From an uncultured Collinsella sp. (GTDB lineage: Bacteria > Actinomycetota > Coriobacteriia > Coriobacteriales > Coriobacteriaceae), in contig CABUAT010000047.1 in the NCBI GenBank assembly GCA_902489665.1, positions 1 to 8,159 of the forward strand: a stretch of 8,159 nt of DNA, given 5' to 3'. The notes below the pieces were generated by a model that was not told where the DNA came from, searched no databases, and worked only from the letters and a program-made list of their open reading frames with translations. How positions within the stretch are numbered: the first letter of the stretch is position 1; every line of letters begins with the position of its first letter. A program made the position numbers and the translations under genes. This document shows positions 1 to 6,461 of this stretch, one piece after another.

Positions 1-340
1 GGACTTGCAGCGACGGACCTCAGGACACTCTTACACCACGTCTGCGCGCGCGACCAATAGGTCAGGCACAAGCGGTATTTAAGCCAACTTTATCAGGGGT
101 TTTGTTGAAATAAAAGGACTTATGCTCGGGGGTAAGCAATTTTTCCCCGCACTTCCGAAAACGCGGTTGATCTGGTTCTTGCTAAAACGATTTAGCAGCG
201 TCGGTTAAGGTGTGGGTTTGCCACCGGGCGAACACTTTTAGCGCTTGGGGCTTTATTTTTTGGGCCTCGGAGGGCGGATTTCGCGCTTTTGGTAATGAAA
301 TGGGTGCGTGCCATGCCGTGCGGTAGGCATCGGTGCACAG
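1..340. other. Intergenic stretch with no recognisable gene
   Basis: No open frame here has a plausible start, ribosome binding site and recognisable product. All three plus-strand frames that enter from the left edge close early, for example at a TAG at 58-60 and a TAA at 111-113, so the tail of a gene lying to the left cannot be excluded. The stretch is richer in A/T than the genes and contains an operator-like palindrome at 180-197. It could be the control region of a leftward gene beyond the window edge. No confident promoter was found in it. Confidence 0.5.
180..197. promoter_or_regulatory. LacI/CcpA-type operator-like palindrome
   Basis: The sequence TGCTAAAACGATTTAGCA has perfect 7-base arms (TGCTAAA / TTTAGCA) around a central ACGA, with the symmetry axis on a CpG step. 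The core AAnCGnTT and central CG are the hallmark of operators bound by LacI-family regulators, including CcpA cre sites. The site lies beyond the pyk terminator, so it probably serves a gene to the left of the window. That target gene is not visible. Confidence 0.4.
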
Positions 341-377
341 AAAAAGGGCCCGGAAGGCAATGCCTTCCGGGCCCTTT
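341..377 (-). terminator. Intrinsic terminator of pyk
   Basis: Read on the minus strand, a GC-rich hairpin with complementary arms at 361-377 and 343-359 is followed by a run of five T (complement of 341-345). The stop codon of pyk is about 28 bases upstream in the direction of transcription. The arms are perfectly complementary over 17 bases, although the innermost pairs must open to form a loop. On the plus strand there is no comparable T tract after the hairpin, so it is mainly a minus-strand terminator. Confidence 0.9.
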
Positions 378-405
378 GCAATGCAAACCTGCTTGCAAGT
401 GCGAT

Positions 406-1866
406 TTAGCGCACCTGAGCGACGTAAGCGACGTTGGTCGAGGAGACCTTGTCCTCGAGCTGGACGCTCATGCGGGGATCGCCGGCGGTAGCGACGGTCA
501 AATCGCCAGTCTTGACGTAGCCGAGCTCCTTAGCGGTCTCGATCGCCTTGACGATCGTGCCGTTGACGGTGCCCTGGGTAATCTCTGCCTGGTGCGGGAT
601 GACGCCCCAGTACATGATCATCTGCTGGACGGCCCACTCGTGGCGGGAGAACGCGCAGATCGGCATGTTGGGACGGAAGTGCGAGATCAGGCGGGCAGTA
701 CGACCAGTGGTCGTCGGCACGGTGATGCACTTGGCGCCAACGGTGGTGGCCATGTTCACAGCGGACATACCCACAACGTTGTTGACGACGCGGGTGCCGT
801 GAGCGTCAGCCGGAACCTCGAGCGGAGCGTGAGCCGGGAGGTACTTCTCGGTCTCGAGAGCAATGCTGGCCTGCATCTTAACGGCCTCGACCGGGTACTT
901 ACCGGCAGCGGACTCGCCGGAAAGCATAACGGCGTCGGTGCCGTCGTAGATGGCGTTAGCAACGTCGGCAACCTCGGCACGCGTCGGGCGCGGGTTCTGC
1001 TGCATGGAGTCGAGCATCTGCGTAGCGGTGATAACGGGCTTGTAGGCCGCGTTGCACTTGGCGATGATCTCCTTCTGGATGTGCGGAACGAGCTCGGGCT
1101 TGATCTCGATGCCCAGGTCGCCACGGGCGACCATGATGCCGTCGGAAGCCTCGAGAATCTCGTCGAAGTTCTCGACGCCCAGGGCGCACTCAATTTTCGG
1201 GAAGATCGTCACGTGCTCGCCGCCGTTCTCGCGGCAAAGCTTGCGAATGCCGCGGACGGACTCGCCGTCACGGATGAAGGAAGCGGCGATGTAGTCGATG
1301 TTCTCGGTCAGGCCAAAGAGGATGTCCTGACGATCGCGCTCGGTGATAGCGGGCAGCGAGATGTTGACGTTGGGCATGTTGACGCCCTTGCGCTCGCCGA
1401 TCAGGCCGTCGTTCTTAACGACGCAGGTCATGTCCTGGCCGTCGACGGACTCGACCTCGAGGGCAACCAGACCATCATCGATCAGGATAAGGGAGCCCTT
1501 CTCGACCTCGGAGGGCAGAGCCAGGTAGTCGAGGGAGATGTGCTCAGAGGTGCCGTGGAAATCCTCGGACGTGGGCTGAGCGGTGACGACGATCTTATCG
1601 CCGGTCTTGACGGCAACCTTCTTGCCGTCGACCAGAAGGCCGGTGCGGACCTCGGGGCCCTTGGTGTCGAGCAGGATGCCGACGGGCAGACCGAGCTCCT
1701 TGGAAATACGACGGACGCGCTCGATGCGACCGTGGTGCTCGTCGTAGGATCCGTGCGAGAAGTTAAAACGGGCGACGTTCATGCCCGCCTTGATCATCTC
1801 GCGGATGGTCTCGTCGCTATCGCAGGCGGGACCCATGGTGCATACAATCTTGGTGCGCTTGTACAT
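406..1866 (-). CDS. pyk: Pyruvate kinase
   Basis: Pyruvate kinase catalyses the last step of glycolysis in the cytoplasm: phosphoenolpyruvate plus ADP gives pyruvate plus ATP. The 486-residue protein has the usual length and domain order: N-terminal strand, TIM barrel interrupted by a B domain (about 75-170), and C-terminal allosteric domain (about 350-486). Visible family motifs are NVARFNFSHG (30-39; R33, N35, S37), LDTKGPEVRTG (66-76; D67, T68), and the active-site signature with K224, E226 and VARGDLG (246-252, D250). ATQMLDSM (281-288, T282) and the PTRAEVADVANAI helix also match. E72 corresponds to rabbit muscle Glu117, the residue associated with K+-dependent enzymes, so K+ dependence is inferred. 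There is no C-terminal PEP-utiliser extension. The ATG start is supported by GGAGGT (complement of 1871-1876) four bases upstream. The gene is monocistronic and divergent from the ATPase gene. Confidence 0.98.
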   Translation of the reverse strand: MYKRTKIVCTMGPACDSDETIREMIKAGMNVARFNFSHGSYDEHHGRIERVRRISKELGLPVGILLDTKGPEVRTGLLVDGKKVAVKTGDKIVVTAQPTSEDFHGTSEHISLDYLALPSEVEKGSLILIDDGLVALEVESVDGQDMTCVVKNDGLIGERKGVNMPNVNISLPAITERDRQDILFGLTENIDYIAASFIRDGESVRGIRKLCRENGGEHVTIFPKIECALGVENFDEILEASDGIMVARGDLGIEIKPELVPHIQKEIIAKCNAAYKPVITATQMLDSMQQNPRPTRAEVADVANAIYDGTDAVMLSGESAAGKYPVEAVKMQASIALETEKYLPAHAPLEVPADAHGTRVVNNVVGMSAVNMATTVGAKCITVPTTTGRTARLISHFRPNMPICAFSRHEWAVQQMIMYWGVIPHQAEITQGTVNGTIVKAIETAKELGYVKTGDLTVATAGDPRMSVQLEDKVSSTNVAYVAQVR

Positions 1867-1929
1867 TCAGACCTCCATCTGACATCGTCTTGCGCTGATA
1901 GATAAACCATAAGAAATAAAACTGAGATG

Positions 1930-1935
1930 ATTATA
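1930..1935 (-). promoter_or_regulatory. Candidate pyk promoter (-10 TATAAT)
   Basis: The minus strand carries a perfect TATAAT, 64 bases upstream of the pyk ATG. Transcription would start near 1922-1924, giving a leader of roughly 55-60 bases. No good -35 hexamer is present at 17 bases. The best is TTGGGG with a 19-base spacer, so the promoter may rely on an activator or on sequence upstream of -35. Confidence 0.55.
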
Positions 1936-2143
1936 ACGAAATGCCGACCGAATACCCCAAAAAATCGACCGTATGCCGAATTAGAAGTTCATTTTTTGCG
2001 AATAAACGGTATATGCAAAAACTTTACCAACCGTTCTAACCGCTGCTATCTGGGCGATATTTCAGTTTGATGATGCACCGAAGAAAAAACGTTTTATCAA
2101 TGTCGAACATCATACGGTCTGCATTGTTGCACTCGAGCCGTGT

Positions 2144-2155
2144 TTCCAATTGGAA
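2144..2155. promoter_or_regulatory. 12-base palindrome upstream of the ATPase promoter
   Basis: TTCCAATTGGAA is a perfect palindrome centred about 46 bases before the predicted ATPase transcription start and just upstream of the candidate -35 box. That position would suit an activator or an upstream repressor site. The sequence does not match an operator consensus I recognise. Confidence 0.3.
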
Positions 2156-2159
2156 TGTT

Positions 2160-2189
2160 TTGGCTAGACGCGCCGCTTTGGGGTACCAT
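2160..2189 (+). promoter_or_regulatory. Candidate promoter of the P-type ATPase gene
   Basis: TTGGCT (2160-2165, 4 of 6 matches to the -35 consensus) is followed after 18 bases by TACCAT (2184-2189, 4 of 6 to the -10 consensus). Transcription would start near 2195-2196. This gives a leader of about 112 bases whose first hairpin begins at 2204, which fits the structured leader described next. The match is moderate and the call is inferred. Confidence 0.4.
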
Positions 2190-2203
2190 AGCTCCACTAT
2201 CAA

Positions 2204-2300
2204 CTGCCGCTCAGCACGGCAGCCTTGATGAGCCCTTGCCCTTCTCCTGGGAATTATGATCGGGCATCAATCTGCTGAGTGGCCCGAATCCCAGGAGGGG
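2204..2300 (+). promoter_or_regulatory. Structured 5' leader with two alternative folds around the ribosome binding site (candidate riboswitch)
   Basis: Fold A has two hairpins. The first pairs 2204-2209 with 2217-2222 (6 bp, 7-base loop). The second pairs 2241-2252 with 2289-2300 (12 bp, two G-U) and 2261-2265 with 2282-2286, burying the AGGAGG at 2293-2298. Fold B pairs 2206-2216 with 2273-2283 (11 bp, one G-U) around an inner helix: 2225-2229 with 2266-2270, and 2232-2235 with 2262-2265, with a two-base bulge. In fold B the anti-Shine-Dalgarno strand sits in the apical loop and the ribosome binding site is free. The folds share bases and are mutually exclusive unless a pseudoknot forms. 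This geometry is typical of translational riboswitches. It does not show motifs I know for the yybP-ykoY Mn2+, M-box or NiCo classes. The ligand is unknown; a divalent cation is a guess from the downstream gene. Confidence 0.55.
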
Positions 2301-2307
2301 ACTCTAT

Positions 2308-4989
2308 ATGCAAAAGGAATACCTGTCCGCCGCGGCGGAGGTACTCAGCGACCAAGGTGTCGATGAGGACCTCGGCCTGAGCAACGACGAGGCGTCGTCG
2401 CGCCTCGCCAAGACAGGCCCTAACAAGCTCGAGGAAGCCGAGAAGACGCCGTTGTGGAAGCGCTTCTTTGAGCAGATGGCCGACCCCATGGTCATCATGC
2501 TGATCGTTGCCGCCGTCATCAGTGCACTCACTGGCATGGTCAAGGGTGAGGCGGACTTTGCCGACGTCGCCATCATCATGTTCGTCGTTATCGTCAACTC
2601 GGTGCTGGGCGTGGTTCAGGAGGCCAAGAGCGAGGAAGCTCTCGAGGCATTGCAGGAGATGAGCGCGGCGCAGTCCAAGGTTCTGCGCGACGGCAAGCTC
2701 GTGCACCTGCCGAGTGCCGAGCTCGTGCCTGGCGATGTGATCATGCTCGAGGCGGGCGACTCCGTCCCGGCCGACTGCCGCGTGCTCGAGAGCGCCACGA
2801 TGAAGATCGAAGAGGCTGCACTCACCGGCGAGTCCGTGCCTGTCGAGAAGCATGCCAACGTGATCGAGCTCGCCACCGGCACCGATGACGTGCCGCTCGG
2901 CGACCGCAAGAACATGTGCTACATGGGCTCCACCGTGGTGTACGGCCGTGGCCGCGCCGTCGTAGTCGGTACCGGCATGGATACCGAGATGGGCAAGATC
3001 GCCGGCGCCCTGGCCGAGGCCAAGGAAGAGCTCACGCCGCTGCAGGTGAAGCTTGCCGAGCTCAGCCGCATCCTTACCATCATGGTTATCGTCATCTGCG
3101 TCGTCATCTTTGGCGTTGACATCATCCGTCACGGCGTGGGCAACGTTCTTACTGACCCGACTGCCCTGCTCGACACCTTTATGGTTGCCGTCTCGCTCGC
3201 CGTCGCCGCCATCCCCGAGGGCCTGGTCGCCGTCGTGACCATCGTTCTTTCGCTCGGCGTGACCAAGATGGCCAAGCGCCAGGCGATTATCCGCAAGCTT
3301 TCTGCTGTCGAGACGCTCGGCTGCACGCAGACCATCTGCTCCGACAAGACCGGTACCCTTACCCAGAACAAGATGACCGTCGTCAAGCACGAGCTCGCTG
3401 CGCCCAAGGAGAAGTTCTTGGCCGGCATGGCGCTGTGCTCCGATGCCCAGTGGGACGAGGAGCTGGGCGAGGCCGTGGGCGAGCCGACCGAGTGCGCGCT
3501 CGTCAACGACGCCGGCAAGGCGGGGCTCACCGGCCTGACTGCCGAGCATCCGCGCGTGGGCGAGGCCCCGTTCGACTCGGGCCGTAAGATGATGTCCGTG
3601 GTCGTCGAGACCCTGGACGGCGAGTACGAGCAGTACACCAAGGGCGCGCCCGACGTGGTGATCGGCCTGTGCACCCATATCTACGAGGGCGATAAGGTTG
3701 TGCCGCTGACTGAGGAGCGTCGTGCCGAGCTCGTGGCAGCCAACAAGGCCATGGCTGACGAGGCCCTGCGCGTGCTGGCGCTGGCAAGCCGCACCTACAC
3801 CGAGGTCCCGAGCGACTGCAGCCCCGCTGCGCTCGAGCACGACCTGGTCTTCTGCGGCCTGTCCGGCATGATTGACCCTGTCCGCCCCGAGGTCGCCGAC
3901 GCCATCCGCGAGGCCCACGACGCCGGTATTCGCACCGTCATGATCACGGGCGACCACATCGACACCGCCGTGGCCATCGCCAAGCAGCTGGGCATCGTCA
4001 CCGATCGCAACCATGCCATCACCGGTGCCGACCTCGATCGCATGAGCGACGAGGAACTCGACGCGCACATCGAGGACTACGGCGTGTACGCCCGCGTCCA
4101 ACCCGAGCACAAGACACGCATCGTCGAGGCTTGGAAGTCGCGCGACCAGATCGTGGCCATGACGGGCGACGGCGTCAACGACGCCCCGTCCATCAAGCGC
4201 GCCGACATCGGCGTGGGCATGGGCATTACTGGTACCGACGTCACCAAGAACGTCGCCGACATGGTGCTCGCCGACGACAATTTCGCTACCATCATCGGTG
4301 CCTGCGAAGAGGGCCGTCGCATCTACGACAACATCCGCAAGGTCATCCAGTTCTTGCTTTCGGCTAACCTTGCCGAGGTCTTCTCGGTGTTCATCGCCAC
4401 GCTCATCGGCTTTACCATCTTCCAGCCGGTGCAGCTGCTGTGGGTGAACCTGGTCACCGACTGTTTCCCCGCGCTCGCGCTGGGCATGGAGGACGCCGAG
4501 GGCGACATCATGAAGCGCAAGCCGCGCAACGCCAAGGACGGTGTCTTTGCCGGTCACATGGGCCTGGACTGCGTGGTCCAGGGTCTGATCATCACCGTGC
4601 TGGTGCTGGCGAGCTTCTTTGTGGGCGTGTACTTTGACATGGGCTACATCCACATCGCCGATATGATCGCCGGCAATGCCGACGAGGAAGGCGTGATGAT
4701 GGCGTTCATCACGCTCAACATGGTCGAGATTTTCCACTGCTTCAATATGCGCAGCCGTCGTGCGTCGCTGTTCACCATGAAAAAGCAGAACAAGTGGCTG
4801 TGGGCTTCCGCCGCGCTGGCACTGGTGCTGACGGTGATCGTGACCGTGCAGCCGACGCTTGCCGAGATGTTCTTCGGCCCTGTGACGCTTGAGCTCAAGG
4901 GCGTTCTTGCCGCTTTGGGCCTGGCCTTCCTGATCATCCCGCTGATGGAGATCTACAAGGCGATCATGCGCGCGGTCGAAAAAGAGTAG
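2308..4989 (+). CDS. Calcium-translocating P-type ATPase (SERCA/PMCA-like, P2 type)
   Basis: This membrane pump uses ATP to export a cation, most likely Ca2+, from the cytoplasm. At 893 residues it is a full-length P2-type ATPase with an N-terminal cation-ATPase domain. The actuator domain carries TGES (173-176). The phosphorylation motif DKTGTLT starts at D346. The nucleotide domain has KGAPD (445-449), and the hinge has TGD (547-549) and GDGVNDAP (620-627). About ten membrane segments are visible: near 59-76, 83-103, 252-272, 288-312, 679-701, 706-726, 752-776, 796-812, 828-848 and 862-884. The ion-site residues of SERCA are all present: VAAIPEG in TM4 (E304), N687 and E690 in TM5, N714, T717 and D718 in TM6, E807 in TM8. 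This supports Ca2+ over Na+/K+ or Mg2+. The ATG follows AGGAGG by nine bases; that site can be sequestered by the leader RNA. The gene appears monocistronic. Some Mn2+ transport is possible. Confidence 0.93.
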   Translation: MQKEYLSAAAEVLSDQGVDEDLGLSNDEASSRLAKTGPNKLEEAEKTPLWKRFFEQMADPMVIMLIVAAVISALTGMVKGEADFADVAIIMFVVIVNSVLGVVQEAKSEEALEALQEMSAAQSKVLRDGKLVHLPSAELVPGDVIMLEAGDSVPADCRVLESATMKIEEAALTGESVPVEKHANVIELATGTDDVPLGDRKNMCYMGSTVVYGRGRAVVVGTGMDTEMGKIAGALAEAKEELTPLQVKLAELSRILTIMVIVICVVIFGVDIIRHGVGNVLTDPTALLDTFMVAVSLAVAAIPEGLVAVVTIVLSLGVTKMAKRQAIIRKLSAVETLGCTQTICSDKTGTLTQNKMTVVKHELAAPKEKFLAGMALCSDAQWDEELGEAVGEPTECALVNDAGKAGLTGLTAEHPRVGEAPFDSGRKMMSVVVETLDGEYEQYTKGAPDVVIGLCTHIYEGDKVVPLTEERRAELVAANKAMADEALRVLALASRTYTEVPSDCSPAALEHDLVFCGLSGMIDPVRPEVADAIREAHDAGIRTVMITGDHIDTAVAIAKQLGIVTDRNHAITGADLDRMSDEELDAHIEDYGVYARVQPEHKTRIVEAWKSRDQIVAMTGDGVNDAPSIKRADIGVGMGITGTDVTKNVADMVLADDNFATIIGACEEGRRIYDNIRKVIQFLLSANLAEVFSVFIATLIGFTIFQPVQLLWVNLVTDCFPALALGMEDAEGDIMKRKPRNAKDGVFAGHMGLDCVVQGLIITVLVLASFFVGVYFDMGYIHIADMIAGNADEEGVMMAFITLNMVEIFHCFNMRSRRASLFTMKKQNKWLWASAALALVLTVIVTVQPTLAEMFFGPVTLELKGVLAALGLAFLIIPLMEIYKAIMRAVEKE

Positions 4990-5012
4990 GTCGAAAGGCC
5001 ATCCCTCCCACC

Positions 5013-5103
5013 GGCCCGACCGCCTGCGGGGTTTCTTCTTCGCTGGTCCTCGCGCTTCGCGCTGCGGGATCGCTCAGAAGAAACCCCTCTCGGCGGTCGG
5101 GCC
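5013..5103. repeat. Long GC-rich imperfect palindrome
   Basis: The outer arms GGCCCGACCGCC (5013-5024) and GGCGGTCGGGCC (5092-5103) are perfect complements. After a 3x4-base internal loop, GGGGTTTCTTCT (5028-5039) pairs perfectly with AGAAGAAACCCC (5076-5087). The centre contains a small hairpin, CGCG CTT CGCG (5051-5061). Neither strand has a T tract after the arms, so it is not a standard intrinsic terminator. It starts 24 bases after the ATPase stop codon. It may be a dispersed REP- or MITE-like intergenic palindrome or an mRNA 3'-end stabiliser; both are inferences. Confidence 0.75.
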
Positions 5104-5145
5104 TTCGGACAACCTCTCGGGACCGTAAGCTGAGGGAAAGTTTGT

Positions 5146-5180
5146 GAGCCGATCGAGCGTTTGCTCGACCGGCTCTTTTT
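5146..5180 (+). terminator. Intrinsic terminator downstream of the ATPase gene
   Basis: The arms at 5146-5158 and 5163-5175 pair over 13 positions with a single A-C mismatch, around the loop GTTT, and are followed by five T (5176-5180). The hairpin lies about 157 bases after the ATPase stop and before the rsgA promoter, so it ends the ATPase transcript. Confidence 0.85.
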
Positions 5181-5217
5181 GATTTAGGGCTTTGCCCGGC
5201 CAGCTCTTTTTGATTTA
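5172..5217 (+). repeat. 15-base direct repeat copying the terminator tail
   Basis: GCTCTTTTTGATTTA occurs exactly at 5172-5186 and again at 5203-5217, a period of 31 bases. The first copy is the end of the terminator stem plus its T tract. The second copy lacks the upstream arm, so it is not a terminator by itself. Between them lies a weak hairpin, GGGC TTT GCCC (5187-5197). The arrangement looks like a local partial duplication. Confidence 0.7.
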
Positions 5218-5221
5218 AAAT
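5192..5221 (+). promoter_or_regulatory. Candidate rsgA promoter
   Basis: TTGCCC (5192-5197, 4 of 6 matches) and TAAAAT (5216-5221, 5 of 6 matches) are separated by 18 bases. Transcription would begin near 5228, about 32 bases before the GTG start. The -10 box overlaps the end of the second copy of the direct repeat. The upstream terminator makes a dedicated promoter here necessary. Confidence 0.45.
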
Positions 5222-5259
5222 ACCTGCTCAGTTGTGATTTATGGTGCTGGGAGGCGCTT

Positions 5260-6444
5260 GTGGGCAAGGCTAAGGCTAAGGCGAAGAAAAAGACGACGGG
5301 GGCGCGGGCTAAGCGCGATCGTCGTCGGAAGCTTGCGACCGAGGCCCCCGCGTCTGCCGAGGAGCTACTGGCAAGCGTACCGGGACTTGACGCGCTGCAG
5401 GACGTTCCGGCGTTTGATGACCTGCCGGTCGATGAAGCTCAGCAGGCGGCATTTGACGACTTTTGCGCACATGCCGAGGAGCCCGAGCAGATGCAGCTTG
5501 GCGCCGTGGTGCGCTTGGATCGCGGGTTTCCGCTGGTGGCGACTGCCAACGATACCTTCCGCGCCGAGCATGCCGTGGGGTTTGCTAAGTCGCGCGGCGA
5601 GGACGAGGTCCTGCTGCCTGCCGTGGGCGACCGTGTGGCGGTGCGCCGCGCTCCCGGGCACGATATGGGCGTGATTGAGTGCGTTCTGCCGCGCCGTACG
5701 AGCTTTGAGCGTTGGCGCGGCCGTGCCCGTGGAGAGCGTCAGGTGCTCTGCTCCAACGTGGATAGCGTGCTAATCGTGCAGGCGCTCGGTGCCGGTGAGG
5801 TGCTGCTCGACCGCGTGGCGCGCTCGCTGGTGTTGGCGCTCGACTGCGATGCCGAACCGGTGGTGGTGCTCACCAAAGCTGACCGCTGCGATGCCGAGGA
5901 GCTCGAGCGCGATCTGGACCGCGTGCGCCGCCTGGTAGGTCCGGACGTGCGCGTGATCGTGACGTCCTCTGCCGAGGGCCGCGGCCTGGACGAGGTACGC
6001 GCCTGCGTGCCCGCCGGGAGCTGTGCCATGATTTTGGGCGAATCGGGTGCCGGCAAGTCGACGCTGCTCAATGCGCTGCTGGGCCACGATGCGTTGGCGA
6101 CCGGCGGTGTGCGCGAACGCGACGACCAGGGCCGTCACACTACCGTCGCGCGCGTGATGGTGGCGCTACCGGGCGACGCCGGCGTGATCGCCGATGCCCC
6201 GGGCCTACGCAGCCTACCGCTCGTGGGTCACGAGCGGGGTCTGGCGCGCGCCTTCCCCGAGATTGTCGAGGCATCGCGCGCGTGCCGGTTTGGCGATTGC
6301 ACGCATACCCATGAGCCGGGCTGTGCCGTTCGCGAGGCCGAGGACGCCGGGCAGATCGACAGCCTGCGTTTGGAAACGTTCCAAAACCTGGCGTCATCCA
6401 TGCGCGTGAGTGCTCAAATGCTCGATCCCGATGTCCATCTGTAA
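5260..6444 (+). CDS. rsgA: Ribosome small subunit-dependent GTPase RsgA
   Basis: RsgA (YjeQ) is a GTPase that checks late maturation of the 30S subunit and releases assembly factors. The 394-residue product has the circularly permuted GTPase order that defines the family. After an OB-fold (about 80-145) come G4 TKAD (205-208), G5-like SSAEG (236-240), G1 GESGAGKS (260-267), G2 GRHTT (291-295) and G3 DAPG (312-315). A C-terminal zinc-binding knuckle follows, with C342, C347, H349 and C355 in a CxxxxCxHxxxxxC pattern. It is longer than most homologues (about 290-350 residues) because of a roughly 75-residue N-terminal extension. The first 24 residues contain 13 Lys/Arg, encoded partly by an AAGGCT tandem repeat. 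Start: GTG at 5260 with GGGAGG (5249-5254) five bases upstream. It is flanked by terminators on both sides, so it is transcribed alone. Confidence 0.95.
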   Translation: MGKAKAKAKKKTTGARAKRDRRRKLATEAPASAEELLASVPGLDALQDVPAFDDLPVDEAQQAAFDDFCAHAEEPEQMQLGAVVRLDRGFPLVATANDTFRAEHAVGFAKSRGEDEVLLPAVGDRVAVRRAPGHDMGVIECVLPRRTSFERWRGRARGERQVLCSNVDSVLIVQALGAGEVLLDRVARSLVLALDCDAEPVVVLTKADRCDAEELERDLDRVRRLVGPDVRVIVTSSAEGRGLDEVRACVPAGSCAMILGESGAGKSTLLNALLGHDALATGGVRERDDQGRHTTVARVMVALPGDAGVIADAPGLRSLPLVGHERGLARAFPEIVEASRACRFGDCTHTHEPGCAVREAEDAGQIDSLRLETFQNLASSMRVSAQMLDPDVHL

Positions 6445-6461
6445 TTGATTTTTCCTATGAC

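Larger units (their letters stand above)
1867..2203. other. Divergent control region between pyk and the ATPase gene
   Basis: This A/T-rich stretch holds no gene of its own. It contains the pyk promoter on the minus strand, the ATPase promoter on the plus strand, and several small symmetric sites. These are an AACGGT/ACCGTT inverted pair (2005-2010 and 2030-2035), AAAACGTTTT (2086-2095), and a 12-base palindrome (2144-2155). A 9-base word, GACCGTATG at 1967-1975, recurs in inverted form at 2111-2119. Their regulators are unknown. Confidence 0.5.

Noticed and set aside
1..113. C-terminus of a plus-strand gene entering from the left edge
   Set aside because: All plus-strand frames close within 113 bases, none of the short tails is recognisable, and no terminator follows, so it was not annotated.
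289..1905. Long plus-strand open frame (538 codons) opposite pyk
   Set aside because: It lies antisense to an unmistakable pyruvate kinase; its composition (rich in Asp, Gly, Val, Leu) is what strong G/C third-position bias produces on the opposite strand, and it has no recognisable domain.
2082..2097. CcpA cre-like site around AAAACGTTTT
   Set aside because: Only the central part fits the cre consensus; the outer TG and CA are missing, so it is kept only as a small palindrome in the intergenic description.
2204..2307. Known Mn2+ (yybP-ykoY), M-box or NiCo riboswitch
   Set aside because: The conserved loop and junction sequences I know for these classes are not visible, and the leader is too short for an M-box. 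An Infernal search would settle it.
2254..4737. Minus-strand open frame of 827 codons opposite the ATPase gene
   Set aside because: The plus-strand product carries every P-type ATPase motif. The antisense product is a His/Asp/Gly/Val-rich sequence with no domain, explained by codon bias of the real gene.
5187..5211. Second intrinsic terminator at the repeated T tract
   Set aside because: The hairpin GGGC TTT GCCC is only 4 bp and is separated from the T run by nine bases, so it is unlikely to terminate transcription.
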